A stretch of 64,000 nucleotides of DNA from Chlamydomonas sphaeroides (lineage: Eukaryota > Chlorophyta > Chlorophyceae > Chlamydomonadales > Chlamydomonadaceae): assembly GCA_001662425.1 (NCBI GenBank), contig BDDC01000003.1:66900-130899 (forward strand), in the 5' to 3' direction. The translations under genes and the position numbers were made by a program. Position 1 is the stretch's first letter; every line of letters begins with the position of its first letter. The notes beneath the pieces are model-generated. The model had not been told where the DNA came from, did not search any database, and saw only the letters and a list, made by a program, of their open reading frames with translations. Shown here one piece after another: positions 1-10,977 of this stretch.

Positions 1-663
1 TCATGCCGCCGCCCCCGTACGCTAGCACCACCACCCCGCCCCAGCACACCACCACCCGCGCGGCATCGCCCCTGTACCTCTGTGCCTCCCCCACGCCCCC
101 ACCCGGCCCTCCGGCCCGGCCCCACTGCCCCTCTCCCCCGCTGGCCGCCCAGGCAAGCGCGCACGCACTTGTGCGCCTCGATGCGCTCCAGCAGCGCGCC
201 GCCCTCGCACAGCTCCATGACCAGGTGGATGCCGTCGTCGTCCTCGAACACGTCCCGCAGGTTGACCGCATCCAGGCTGTAGCCCAGCTGCTGCATGATC
301 TCCACCTGCAGGTGCGGGACGGGCACGGGATGCATGGAGCATGATGGTGGGTGAAGCGGCCCGACAGGATGCGCGTGCCGGACCGGGCCAACAGATGCGG
401 TACCGCGGGTGGAGCGCACTGCACAGAACTGCGCATAGGTCTGATCACCGGCCCGTATCAGCAGGAAGGGGAGAACCCGGCGGCAGCGGCACCGGCCGCA
501 CCTCTGTCCGCAGCTTGAGAAGGTAGCGCGGCGTGGGCAGGCCGCGCTTGGGGACCTTGGGGATGGTCTTGACGGCGTTGATGCGGCCCGTGGACTTCTC
601 CACGCACTCGCGCACCACGCCGAAGCTGCCGGCGCCGATAACGCGGCCCAGGTGGTACTTCTC
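1..663 (-). CDS. CDPK-like Ser/Thr protein kinase, N-lobe (3' part off the left edge)
   Basis: Two exons of a kinase catalytic domain are visible. The first is 663-502, with acceptor CAG before GAGAAGTACCAC and donor GTGCGG. The second is 305-169, phase 0 in, with donor GTGCGT in phase 2. They carry the Gly-rich loop GAGSFGVV, the VAIK-type lysine in INAVKTIPK, the helix-C region TEVEIMQQL, and the hinge LVMELCEGGALLERIEAHK. The spacing and wording match calcium-dependent protein kinases (CDPK/CaMK group), where the hinge usually reads CEGGEL; here it is GGAL. Family knowledge predicts C-terminal EF hands, but they would lie beyond the left edge. The 5' exon or exons are uncertain; a candidate lies at 1330-1665. 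The kinase assignment is firm. The CDPK subtype is inference. Confidence 0.85.
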
Positions 664-1329
664 CTGCGGTTGCGTCGGTCGTGGGGTGGCGGGAGGGCAC
701 ATGTGTCGTGAGGGGCGAGTCTTGGGCAATGTCAGCACGTAGAGCCTGACCCAAATGACCGGTCTCGCCGAATGCCAATTGCAGCTTAATCCGCATAGTT
801 GGCACCGCAAGCGTGCGGGTGGCGATGACCGCGGGTGTGTCAGGTGCATGACTAGGCTTGCACGCTAGCCTGCGCCCCGCCCTGTCCCTCCCTGGATTGG
901 CGTGATCCGCTCCCAATCTCTGGTAGCAGGCAGCAGGCCAACACGACCTTACTCCTTTCCTACTGCATGCACCCACTGCCTCTCAACTCCCAACTGCACA
1001 GGCTGAGCAAGCGGGAAGCAAGACCCAGGCCTCCCTGCTGTCACTACCCGACCCACGTGCCACCCGTCCTCCCACGTACCAGCAGATTACGGGCATACCC
1101 AAACACGGTTGTGACCTGCAGCGCATGAGATTGCAATGCGGAAGGACAGAGTTGCACGCTTGGCAGCCAGCGGGTGTCGGCATGCGACACGCATGTGTAA
1201 CGGTTCACTGTGGCAAAGCTCTTCGAGCATGACTCATTCCCCTAATGGGACAGGGTTGGTGCTGTGGACTCATGGACCCTGTCGGCAGGCTGCGGGCTGA
1301 GAGGCTGCAGCCGCTCCGGTACTTCGCAC

Positions 1330-1665
1330 CATGTGGGGCTCCAGCTCGGTACGCCCCGGCAAGCGCAGGACGCCCTCATCGCTTGCCGACGCGGTGTAGT
1401 CCGTCGAGTGCGCGATCACCGCCTTTCCACGGGCCGTTACGAGCTGCCACGCAGCCGCTGGGCGCAGCACAACTGCGGTGGATGCGCTCCTGCCGCTGAA
1501 CTCCGCCTGTGCCGCGGCCGTGGCCTGCGTGACCGTTGCTGAGGCAGCACCGCTGGGTGTTTGCCGCACTGCGCCATATTTACTGGCGACCGGCGTGACG
1601 GTCCGCCCCTGCGACCTTTGCTGCTTCGTGCTGGGCCCACGCTGCTGAGCTTGAGGGCCCTTCAT
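1330..1665 (-). CDS. Possible 5' exon of the kinase gene
   Basis: A 112-codon open frame starts with ATG at 1665 and runs to a GTGCGA donor after codon 112. It is rich in Ala, Ser, Thr and Gln, as expected of the variable N-terminal domain of an algal CDPK. It lies on the same strand about 670 bp upstream of the first certain kinase exon. No homology is recognisable, and the phase of the certain exon at its 5' border is unknown, so the link is inference only. Confidence 0.3.
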
Positions 1666-2664
1666 GGTTCCCGCTGCAGGAGCCGTGGCTGAGCTGCTTG
1701 CAAAGGGTGTAAGGTCTGAAGTGAGCGAGCACCCTTACCCAGCGCTTGCTATCCTTCAATGCTGCTGTCTATAGTTGGTTGCGTAACAAGGATAGATGAG
1801 GGAAGGTGCGGTGTGCTCACTGAGGACCCGAGTCGCGTGCTAAGCTTGCAAGGTGACAAACTGATGTGTGCGCGTCTATCTATGCTTGTGGCTATAGAAT
1901 GCAAAGCGAAACCGCTGCTGTGTGATAGGTGGAAATGCCGGATGCATGCGCTTCTCAGGTGCGTGCCGGTTCGCAAAACCCTGGCCCCCCGTCCCGCCCC
2001 GACAACACTTGACGACCATGTTACGGACAACTTACAGGAGCCCCACGTCCCAATTTGCAAGGAGCTCGACCTTCGCCTGGTGGCCGAAGTCCCCCAAACG
2101 ACCACAGCAGTCTCCCCTGGACCACAGCAACCCAAGACGGCTAGACGGGCAGGGACGGGCTGGGTAGCTTCGCGCTTACGTGCTTTCCCCGTCTTTCTGC
2201 CCATATGCCCTGCGCCCTTCGGGCGAGGTTGGAACCGCGACACAAACGCAGCAATAAGTGGGTGCCAGATACCTCATCGGTTACATGTAAGGCGGCATCC
2301 ACGCGGCGGTGCCCTGCACCCGCAAAGGCGGCAGCCAAACTCAACACGAAGGCAACCGCAACCGCACAAGCTGCTCTTAGCGTCACTGGCCCAACAGCGG
2401 TAACAGCCGACTGTACTTCAACTCGACAGCGCCACCGCATAGCATGCGCACTTTACCATGGAACTGCTGCACACTGCTGCAAGTTCAGGGGCCCGCGTCC
2501 TGCTAGTTGCTGCTAACCCACCAAAGACAGGGACCTGCATGAACCCTCACGTTCACACCTTCCGTCCCTGGCTTCACGGTTTGTCCTGCACCCATTCCCT
2601 TTTGAAGGCCTACTTGCAGGCCTCACGCTCTAATGAATTCACGCTGGTTATACTGTAGAAGGCC
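1666..2664. other. Intergenic: upstream of kinase, 3' region of the 2665-3507 gene
   Basis: No convincing coding segment was found. The open frames here have mixed codon use and no family resemblance. A TGTAA motif on the minus strand at 2285-2281, about 380 nt after the stop at 2665, is the likely poly(A) signal of the upstream-lying minus-strand gene. The site TTACATGTAA at 2281-2290 is palindromic, so it reads TGTAA on both strands. Confidence 0.45.
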
Positions 2665-3507
2665 TCAGTCGCCACCAGAACCTCCCCCACCACCTGCCGC
2701 AGGGCCGCCGTAATCTCCCGGCCGCGTCAGCGGCGCCGCAGCCAGATGGCGCTGGTGATCAGGAGCCCACGCCATTCCCGGTATCGCAGCGCATTGTTGC
2801 TGCGGCGCAGGGGTCCAGCTGCAAGCAGAGGCCAGAGCAACGCCCGCATGTGTCGGCTGAGGGGGGACTGCTGCTTGCGGGGCTGGGGCGCCGTTCCGCC
2901 AGGGCGTTGGTCCGGGTTGGGGCTGCGGAGCGGCACTAAAGCCATGACTAGGTTGGAGGCCAGGGCCTTGCGGGTGCTGCTGAGGAGCGGCTTGAAGTGG
3001 ATGCTGCCCACCGGCGGCTCCCGGGAAGGTCGTCGGAGGCCATGCGTGGAGCGAGGGCCCAGGGGGAGCTGCTGCGGGCGGCTGCCACAGTGAAACAGGC
3101 GGCGCCGGATGCTGACTAGGCTGTAAGCTGTGTACGGGAGCTGTGGGGTGGAGAGGGAGGTAGGGAGCGGGAGGGGCATGTGCGGCGAATGTTGGTTGGT
3201 TGGTGGCAGGGATGCGGTCTCGACGCTGCCTTGCAGCACCCAAGGCTTGCCGCGCCGTACATAGCAGCAACCCATGCTGCTGCTCGGCTCACAACACGTG
3301 CCGTCGTTGCATATGGGTGAGCCTAGGGGGCCCTCCCGCCCCGTGCAGGTCCGTGCCACGTCGAGGCTCACCCGGCTCCTCATCCATGCGCTGCGCGTCG
3401 CCGTCATCGTCCGAGATGAGGTCTGGCAGGTCGATGAAGGTGAAGTCAAGGTCCTTGCACAGTTGCGAGACCGGGTCGGGAGCATGGTGCCCGCGCGGTG
3501 TGCTCAT
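2665..3507 (-). CDS. Unknown Pro/Ala/Gln-rich protein with acidic N-terminus
   Basis: This is a two-exon model. Exon 1 is 3507-3372, with donor GTGAGC in phase 1. Exon 2 is 3140-2665, with acceptor CCCCACAG preceded by a long C/T tract. The phases agree and give 203 residues. The first 45 residues contain a hydrophobic/acidic stretch (CKDLDFTFIDLPDLISDDD). The rest is low complexity, rich in Pro, Ala, Gln and His, and ends in GGGGGSGGD. There is no signal peptide or membrane segment. The composition resembles transcription-activation or scaffold regions, but that is only a resemblance and I do not recognise a family. A minus-strand TGTAA about 380 nt downstream fits as its poly(A) signal. Confidence 0.6.
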
Positions 3508-3759
3508 GGCACGCTATTCTGCGGGTGGCGTGCTGCCTCTTGGATAAATATGTTTTGATGTGTTGAAGATGCTGGGCGGGTACGTGGTCGCGCATGGATT
3601 TGCAGCGCGAGGAGCGAGAAACGAAAGGAGGGTCTGCATCGGCGACAGCCTGCCGAAAGACCTCGCCGACGACGCCTCCGCCAAAGCGTCCATAAAGCTC
3701 CACTACTCGCACTTCTGCTGATTGCGGTGCACTTCAGTCTCCAGAGCGTTGTGTTGGCC

Positions 3760-4414
3760 ATGAGCGCCGCTGAGGCGCGCTCGCTCTTCCGCGCCTTGCT
3801 TCGCGCGGGCAAGAGCTTCCCCAACTACAACATCCGCGAGTGAGGGCCTTGCCGGCGCACGTCCTCTGGTACTCGTGCGCACCGCCACACCCATCCATCC
3901 TACAACACCCCGACACCCGTGATGCCCCCAGATACATCCAGCGCCGCGCGCGCGAGGGCTTCACTGAGTCGGCCAGTGTGAAGGACCCTGCGGTGGTGCA
4001 GTCCCTGTTGCAGCGGGGGCGCGAGGAGCTGGAGGTTGCGAAGCGCCAGTCGGTCGTGTATGGCCTGTATGGCCGCAAGTTCAAGAACGTCCTGGTAAGC
4101 TCCAACGCCGAACAATCGGCACCTTGGTGTTAACTGCGCCGGGCATAGGGCTCCGTGCCCAGTGCCGCGGCTGGGCCCGTGCTCCTGCGGTGACACGGGG
4201 CGGGAGGGGAACGGCACGGTGCGCTTGCCACGGTGAGGGCCTGTTCAGTGGTCCAGACCACGTCTATAAACGCAACGCCCTCCATACGCGTGGTGTCATA
4301 CCTACACGCGCCGCGTCAAACCCGTTCCCCGTCCCCTGCTGCGCCCCTGCCGATCAGGAGCTGGACATGGCCTTCAAGGCCGCCTCGCCCGCCGGCGCCA
4401 GCACCAGCGCATAG
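3760..4414 (+). CDS. ISD11: ISD11/LYRM4-like LYR protein, mitochondrial Fe-S cluster assembly
   Basis: Exons 3760-3839, 3932-4094 and 4358-4414 join in phases 2 and 0 to give 99 residues, close to the usual ~90 of ISD11. The order of motifs is that of the family: an LYR-type start (SLFRALLRAG), then FPNYNIREYIQRRAREGF, then the C-terminal KRQSVVYGLYG. In other eukaryotes ISD11 binds the cysteine desulfurase NFS1 together with acyl carrier protein and stabilises it in the mitochondrial matrix. The LYR tyrosine is Phe here (LFR), a tolerated aromatic change. The first ATG of the exon is used and no upstream in-frame ATG is needed. Donors are GTGAGG and GTAAGC. Confidence 0.88.
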
Positions 4415-5324
4415 CCGCCCCAGCGTCAAGGCTGGGCACGGGCCCTGAGAACAAGCATGTGACGTTGTGGCGTTGACCATGTGAGCTGGCCATCAGCCGG
4501 GGCTCTTGGTGCATGGAGCAGGGCGTCGCAGCGGTGTCAGCCGGTTGCCGTTGGCGTTGAGCGGCCGGCGGCGCAGGAGACACGGCGCAGGCTTTGGAAT
4601 CACGCGGTGACAGGCAGCGAGCCAGGCGGCTTGGTTGACTGGGCCTTGGGGCGTGGGCCGGAGGCCTGAGAGGTTGGAAGTGGGCCATGGAATGGCTGCA
4701 TGCGGAGGTGGGGGAGAGCGCGGTGACAATGCTTGCTCAGCGAAAGGCACGTGGCGGGCTAGATAGCGGGTGGCGGTCGGCAGCTGCCGCAAGGGATGAA
4801 GGTTGGTTGGGGCTTGTACCGGTAGTTGGCGCGCATGGGCTGGGCGTGCAGCGGTGAAACGGACTGCGGCCCGCAAGTTGACGGTGCAGGGTTCGCTGCG
4901 CAGACAGCCGCAGGCCATGCGCACCTGATGGAGCGCTGCTAGCACAGCTGCAAGGTATCACAGCCTCCCTACTTTGGCATCTGGCCCTCCCCGGACGGAG
5001 TGTAGCCGTGATCCCGTGGAGGGTTCTGACGGCCCGACGGGCAACGTGCGTGTGCTGGGGGGGGGCATGCAGTACGGCTCATGCAGGGGCCGGTGTGACC
5101 CATGTCGCCTCATGACCAGCACGACCGGCGTACTACGTTACTGGATAGACACCTGTCACTTCATATGCACCCACTGCTACATTAGATGGACCAGCTGTTG
5201 CCCTGAAGACAGTTTTTGGCACACGTTCGCACACCACCTTGAACGTGCGCAGCTCCACGGTTGCGTGCCGCGTGCCCGTGTTTTCGGCTTAGGAGGCCTG
5301 CTCGTCAGCTCGTACGAAGCTGAC
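4415..5324. other. Intergenic / UTR, no gene seen
   Basis: This interval holds the 3' UTR of the ISD11 gene and the 5' region of the next plus-strand gene. Open frames on both strands lack splice-consistent coding structure. I found no TGTAA on the plus strand here. Confidence 0.4.
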
Positions 5325-5685
5325 ATGAGTGGTCCTGCATCAGCTGCCCTGCCTGCAGTGGGAGGCATAAGCCAGGTCAGTGCATGCGGCATGTCCAATG
5401 CTGCAGCCTGGGCTGTCAAGTAGCTCATGGTGACCAGTTCCATTTTTAACATGCAGCAACTGCGTCCTTTTGCAGGTTCAACGTGCCGAGGGAGTGCTGG
5501 TGCCGGGTCGCCAGCCCGCGGCAGCTCCGCGCGAGGTTCAAGCCCCACCAACGAATGTGGCTCTCCCTGTGAAGAACAACGCCATACTAAAGGAGTCGCT
5601 CGCAGCTCTCAAGGACTTTCGCGCCATGGTGGACGCGGAGCTTACAGAGTCGCCTAAGCAGAGTCCGAGACAACAGCACGCATAG
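5325..5685 (+). CDS. Small unknown protein (86 aa)
   Basis: Exon 1 is 5325-5375, 17 codons from ATG, with donor GTCAGT. Exon 2 is 5476-5685, with acceptor CTTTTGCAG. Both borders are phase 0. The N-terminal half is Ala/Pro-rich and probably disordered. The C-terminal half (NNAILKESLAALKDFRAMV) is predicted by eye to be an amphipathic helix. There are no membrane segments or known motifs. The exon-2 reading frame and its acceptor are convincing. The choice of exon 1 is less certain because other short upstream exons could fit. No function can be assigned. Confidence 0.5.
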
Positions 5686-5918
5686 ACATACATACAGTCT
5701 AATAGTCGACACTAAGTTGCAGCGCTTACAACTTGCGCAAGTTCCACTTTGCAAGTTCCGCCTTGGGCGGCCGAGGCAGCTCCGACGGAGTCGATTGACA
5801 TACTGCAGATTATGGCAAGCTGCTGAGCAGCTAGCATAGCACCAGCTGTCCGTTAAGCCTGCGATCGCGCGCCAACCGGCCCATTCAGCGTTCTGTTTTT
5901 GCTGGCCGCATCTCCGGC

Positions 5919-7811
5919 ATGCCGAAGCGCAAAGCTACAGCATCGGACGCGGCGGACGGGGCGCCGAAGTCCGCAAGCCGCGGCAAGCGTGCGCGCAGTG
6001 CAGCCGGTGCTGGCCCCAGCTCAGGTGGGCTTCTGCGGCCGCTCGGTTCGAGGGCTCTGGCGCACAGGTCCCTGCCGCCATGCTGATGTCCCTCACACCC
6101 CTTACCAGGGCGCTACCTGAGCCGTTCCTGCGCTGGCGTTGGCCCAAGCAGCCTCTGACGCCCGACCCTGTTGCCGCCACGCCCCGACGTTTTTGCAGCT
6201 GCCAGCCTTGCGCAGCAACAGCTCGCGGCGCTGCAGCATCAAGGCGATGCGCCTGACCCCGAGGACAGCCATGGTGGCGAGGAGAACAGCGAGGACGATG
6301 GTGATGGTGCTGATGAGCCGGGGGCCAACGATGCTGGCCAGCCTGCGGCCCCACCCAGCCTGGAGGCTGCGGCCAAGGCGCTCGTCGCACTGACGGGCAT
6401 AACGCTCGACAGAGCCACCACGGCTCTGCGGGAAACGCAGCCGGACACCTCGGGCCCCGCTGCCGGGCCGGGGCTGCTGCAGACGTGGCTTGAGGAGGCG
6501 CAGATCTGGCTGGCCTGCAACGCCGAGGTGCGGCCGGGGCCTGCGCGCGTGCGATGGGCTGTGGCATGTGGTACTGTGAGGGGCGCCATGGGGGTAGAAC
6601 AGGAACAGGGTGTTAGAGGGCGCAAATCCCTCCCTTGGCGCATCGTGGTCATCAGGGCAGCGCAACTGCACGTGACACCGTGCCCTACCCAACTCAGGTT
6701 GAGGCGGAGGTCGCAGACATCCGGGTAGCCATGCAGGAGTCGCTGCAGGCTTACGAGGCCACCAAGGCGGCAGACGACCTGCCCCTGCCGCAGCGCCCGC
6801 CCGAGTGGCTCGCGGCGCGCTTCTCCGGGCGGCCGCAGGACGGCCCTCCTGGGGCGCCTCGCAGCAGCGTGTTCGCCCGGCTGGCGACCTTTGCCTGCCC
6901 CGCCGCGCTCTTCCCGGCGGAGGACGGCAGCGGTCCCTCGTCCGCAGCGGCAGCATCCTCGTCGGGCGGGGCGTGTGGCCACAAAGCGGGCCTGGTCAAG
7001 CTGGCCGAGCTCGAGTGCAAGTGCCGCAGGTGGGTGGGCGAATTGAGGTGGAGCAGGGGTTGGGACGGAGCGAGCGCCCGCCCTGGCACGGCTGCGACAC
7101 CTGCGGTTGCGCCATTGCACGCTGCTGAGTCCGTGCTGCCTCTGGCCAGGTCACGCGCTCGCCCTGCTGCTGCGCCGCCCAACGCTGGATGCGCGGCCAA
7201 GCGCCCGCTGCCGCAAGCCTCATGCCAACCTTCCTTGCTGCCGTCCGCCCTTCTACTTTACTGTCAGGTGGTACCCTACCCGCGGCACGGGCCGCTTCTG
7301 GGAGCAGCTGGCCGAGGAGGTTGCCCAGGCCGCAAAGGGCGCGGCACCGCAGTCGCCGCAACTGCTGCAGCAGGGCTGGATCGGCTGCCTAGCCGGACCC
7401 CAGGGCTGCGCCACCTGCGCCGCCGCGCTAGGCCAGCCACCGCCACCGCCCGCTGCCTCGGGCGGCGCGGCGGCCGCGGCTGACGGCGCCGGGCCGTCGA
7501 CGTCAGCGGCGCCCGCGGCGCCGCCGGGGCCTTCCCGGTCAGCGCTGGCGGCTGCCTCGGCCTTCGCTGTGCTTGAGGCTGTGGGCTCGCTGGCGTGTCT
7601 CCGTGCTGACGAGGTGGAGGCGGAGGTGTGCAAGATGCCGGGGGTGTCGGGGCAGGTGCCGGATGTGTTTGGGCGGCACGACGAGCCGGCCGGGGACGAG
7701 GGTGCTGGTTGCGAGGGCGATGACGGGGACGAAATCGAGGTGCTGGAGGCCACACCGGCGGCAGGGGCAGCGGGGCGGAGGGGGGAGCAGGTAGAGCAGG
7801 TGGAGCTGTGA
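5919..7811 (+). CDS. Nuclear-type protein with UBA-like and UIM-like segments
   Basis: Exons 5919-6024, 6199-6527, 6698-7029 and 7268-7811 join in phases 1, 0 and 2 to give 436 residues. The first 35 residues are basic (MPKRKA, SRGKRAR), like a nuclear localisation signal. An acidic stretch follows. Residues ~89-140 look like a UBA-type three-helix unit (LTGITLDRATTAL, then LLQTWLEEA). Residues ~150-168 fit a ubiquitin-interacting motif (ADIRVAMQESLQAYE, with the A..xS core). A conserved-looking block, CKCRRWYPTRGTGRFWEQL, spans the last intron. The C-terminus is Ala/Pro-rich, then acidic. Family knowledge links UBA plus UIM to ubiquitin reading; that role here is inference. I do not recognise the orthologue. 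Confidence 0.6.
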
Positions 7812-8975
7812 GCGGGGCAGGAGGGGGCCTGTGTGCATGGGGGCTAGACGGTTCCGTGCTGTGTCGCGGTTTGCGCCCTGTGTGCACGGTGTGCTGTGAA
7901 GTGCGACCGTATTGCAACGCAACCGTCTGTTGGCTTCGCCTAGTTCAAAGTGGGACCGCTTGGGAGGCTGGAAGGATGCTTCAAGAACACTGTGGCTTCG
8001 GATGTGGTGTGCTGTTGCCGGTATGGGAAGCAAGGGGAGGCATGCACAAGGCGCAAGTGTTGCCTTCAAGGTGCTGCTCCTCGCCTTCGCATTACCAATA
8101 TCCACGATTGTCCTTCACGTTATGGGGGCGAGAAAGTGAGAGGGGCTGCAGACATGCCATGGTCGTGTGTCCCGCACAGTGTCGGAGCTGCTAACACCAG
8201 CATACAGCCATGTACCCCACTGCGCATCCTTGTGCTTGATGTGAACGCCGCTTGTGACGGTCCTCAGGGGCCGCAGACAGCAGCCGGGGCCGTTCCTCAG
8301 GGCTCCCATACGGCAACCGGGGCCGTTCCTCAGGGTAACCATGACGTGGCCGGCGCCGGCGCCGATCTTGGGGTTCCGGTGGCGGCGACGGCCGGGGTGG
8401 CCGTGGCCGGCGCGGCGGGGATGACTACAGAGTGACGGCGACATCCATGCTACATCACGCTAGGCCTACATCATGCTGCATCAATGCTAGCGCCGTCAGT
8501 ATCAACATAGGTGGATAGACGTCCCCTCAGTTTCAGCAGCGGGCTGAACTTCGCGCGGCTGCCGAGGGCCCCGTTGCCTCGATGGGACGCGTAGAGAGGC
8601 TGTAGTAGTGACGATACCCTGTGGCCGCTGGGTATCGTACTGATATGCGACACATTACGGTGCTCCCCTTGCGCGTCCTAGCGTCTGTTGCCGTCGTCAG
8701 CACGTTGGCAGAGGCGCTTCATCCTCTAGGGTACTTGCAACAACAGCTCAAGCGGCCGACGGCCAGTGCCCAGCACCTGCCTGCTGCCACGTGCTGGACG
8801 TGGCCCGATCGCAGCAAGAGCTATACACCCTACAAGGACCAAGCTCATTATGCAGTGTGCGTGCAAAACATTTAGGCCCTTGTCCTCAGGTTCACCCTAC
8901 GCCTCAGTCCAGACGCATCGTCCGCCACATCCTCCAGAAAATGCGCAGCTCCTGCGCCGCCTTGCGCAACAGCCG
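7812..8975. other. Convergent intergenic region with a short repeat-bearing open frame
   Basis: This lies between the UBA/UIM gene (+) and the SelS-like gene (-). At 8281-8302 and 8314-8335 a 22-bp unit is repeated with 33-bp period. In the plus frame that ends at the TGA of 8433-8435 this gives an 11-residue repeat (GAVPQGSHTAT). The frame from about 8215 has G/C-rich third positions and could be a terminal exon, but no matching upstream exon was found. Otherwise nothing was recognised. Confidence 0.35.
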
Positions 8976-9098
8976 CGCGGCTTGGCTGGGTTGGGGCGGG
9001 CGCTCGTGAGCGCCACTGCTCAGCGCCGCGGCCCCGGCACTGCGGCACGGTTCAGCCGTCGGCGCGTCATAGCCCCATCAAACCCCAGCCAAGCCGCG
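8976..9098 (-). promoter_or_regulatory. SECIS-like element in the 3' region of the SelS-like gene
   Basis: Read on the minus strand, a long basal helix pairs 9098-9081 with 8992-8976 (15 perfect pairs, one bulged G, then two A-U pairs). Inside it the 5' arm has ATGA at 9070-9067 and the 3' arm has TGA at 9022-9020, which can form the tandem G.A pairs of a SECIS quartet. Next come GCGCCG(A)CGGC paired with GCCGCGGCGC (10 pairs, one bulge), then an apical loop of about 22 nt with AA at 9052-9051. Departures from the textbook form are that UGA-to-AA spacing is 14 nt, a little long, and that a small side hairpin (GGCGCTCACGAGCGCC) sits on the 3' arm below the quartet. The element lies about 665 nt 3' of the candidate Sec UGA. 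Confidence 0.6.
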
Positions 9099-9727
9099 CC
9101 GGTTGCCGCTTGCCACCCGTCTTCACACCGCCCACATGGTTTGAGCTGCATTATAGCACGCCCGAGCCGCCGCCGGCGCTGTCGCCGAGCGCCCACATCA
9201 ACCCGTGGGTCGTCCTGGCGCTGCGGTCAGCGCAGCGCTAGCAGCCAGCCAGTCGGCCGCAGCTCGCACATGCAGCACAAGCCGTGGGCCGGGGGATAGA
9301 CGGGGGATGCGGAACCTGACGCCCCATGGGAGCCAGCCGAGGCAGGACGCCGCCAAGCCGCTGCGTGCGGTCGCCTCATGTTGCCGCCACACGAGGTGGC
9401 GGCGCAGGCCACCCGCAGCGCCTGGCAGCGAGGCAAGCAGCCGCTTCCACGGGGCGCCGGCGCAAGACCCCAGGGCTGCTCCCCAGGCCCTCATCGCCTT
9501 GTGCCTCCGCCACCACGTTCCTACCTCACACGCCGCCAGCCCAGCCTGGGAACGCGGCCCCCAGAAGCGCCACGGCGCCCGCTGCCACCTGCCGCACTTG
9601 CCGCACGCCTGCTATCCGCCGTGACCCCACCCTGTGTAGATGGGTCAGCTTGGGCTCAGGCAGACGCAGCATTTCAGCAGTCGGCGCGGTACGCCGTGGC
9701 CTCTAGGAGCCGCCGCTCCCAGGGGCA

Positions 9728-10977
9728 CTAGCGTCAGCCGCCCCGGCGGCCGCAGTTGCGGGAGCTCTTGAAGCCGCCCACGGGGCCGGAGCCGTTCAGC
9801 GGGCTCCAGCCAATGTCGTCGCCTGCGACGTGACACAGGTGCGCACGGGCGGGACCCCAGGAATTTGGACCGATCCGGCCACACACGGTACGGAGGTCCA
9901 GGGGCCACAACAAGTACCGGTAGCTGTCCGCGGGCGAGCCGGGCGGCACCTCGCTGCTCACGTCCCTGGGGCGCGCCACCCTTCCGTCGCCGGCCCTGAT
10001 AGTCCTGGGCTCTCGGCGGATGACGACGTCCTACTCACTCTTGCCGGGGTTGGGCAGGCCGCTGGGTGCGCCGCGGTTCATGAGCTCCTTGGCCGCAGCC
10101 ACGCGAGCGCGCTCCTCCTGCGGGCAGGAGGTCGGCCGAGGCGGCAGCGGCCAGGTCGGTGAAGGCTCGGGATCGCGACCGGGCCGGGGCGGCGCCCGGC
10201 AGCCTCGCACGCCGCGGGTGACGCGCAACGCCCGGAGGAGCGGGCGGACCTGTGTCCTTGCTGCAAGCCAACGGCTCCAGCAGCGCCTCCGGGGGCCGAC
10301 TCACCGCCTCGTGCTTCTTGCGGGCCTCCTGGATCTCCTCGAAGGCCTTGGCCTTCTTGCTGTACTCCGCCTGCGGGTGCGACACCACCGCAGCGTACGG
10401 CAGAAGTTACGGCGGGAGCAGGACGGCAAGAGCCGCGGTTACGGAGTCCCAAGCGTGCGAGATGGTGGCTTTGGCTATGCCAGGGCGTGGGGTGTACGGC
10501 TTCTGCTTGGTTCCCCAGCACCCAACAACGCAGACCGCCTTGCCTGCATTGCCTCAAGCGCGCGCGCCCGGCGGATGGCCAGGTTCATTGCTTGCTCGGA
10601 GCCTGCGGCGCGAAGGTGGAGGGAGGAATGACAAGGCAGCATGGGGGCGTCGTGGGCCCGGGGGCTACGTCCAGGGCTACGGTGGCGTTCTGTAGGAACA
10701 ATCCACCAAGGTACGAACCCCTGCTGAGCCCGGAGCTCCCACCGTAGTCCGTCTCTGGGAGGGGCTTGCGGCGACGCAGCCGAAGCACCAGCACCAGTGC
10801 CAGGAACGCGACCGCAGCCGCCACCAGCTGCCAGTGAGACAGCAGGAGCGCCAGGAGGGGCGAAGGGCCGGCCTCAGCGCTGGGCATCTCGTCATCCGTG
10901 GAGGCCGAGTCGGGGTTGGGCAAGAGTGGCGCGCGCCGGTCGACGTGCGGCATCCTGCGCTCTTGTTCGATGGTCAT
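9728..10977 (-). CDS. SELENOS: Selenoprotein S (VIMP)-like ER membrane protein, probable Sec at UGA 9736-9734
   Basis: Exon 1 starts at ATG 10977. It encodes a polar N-terminus and one transmembrane segment (HWQLVAAAVAFLALVLVL) followed by RLRRRK. Exon 2 (10370-10305) and exon 3 (10117-10039) encode a charged coiled coil (KAKAFEEIQEARKKHEA, EERARVAAAKELMNRG). Exon 4 starts at 9822 in phase 1 and encodes GWSPLNGSG and FKSSRNCGRRGG, then TGA, CGC, TAG. This is the layout of SelS/VIMP: an N-terminal TM helix, a coiled coil, a Gly/Arg-rich NPL-type tail, and selenocysteine just before the end. In animals SelS recruits p97 to the ER degradation machinery. The exon 1 to exon 2 join is not resolved: exon 2 enters in phase 0 and I found no clean phase-0 donor, so one small exon may be missing. 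If UGA is a stop, the protein ends at GG. Confidence 0.7.

Noticed and set aside
8621..8875. An 84-codon plus frame with signal-like start
   Set aside because: It lies in the likely 3' region of convergent genes, with no G/C third-position bias or splice support.
10585..10740. Reading exon 1 of the SelS-like gene through to the TAG at 10585
   Set aside because: The coiled-coil and tail exons downstream fit the SelS plan, so exon 1 should be spliced; the exact donor could not be fixed.
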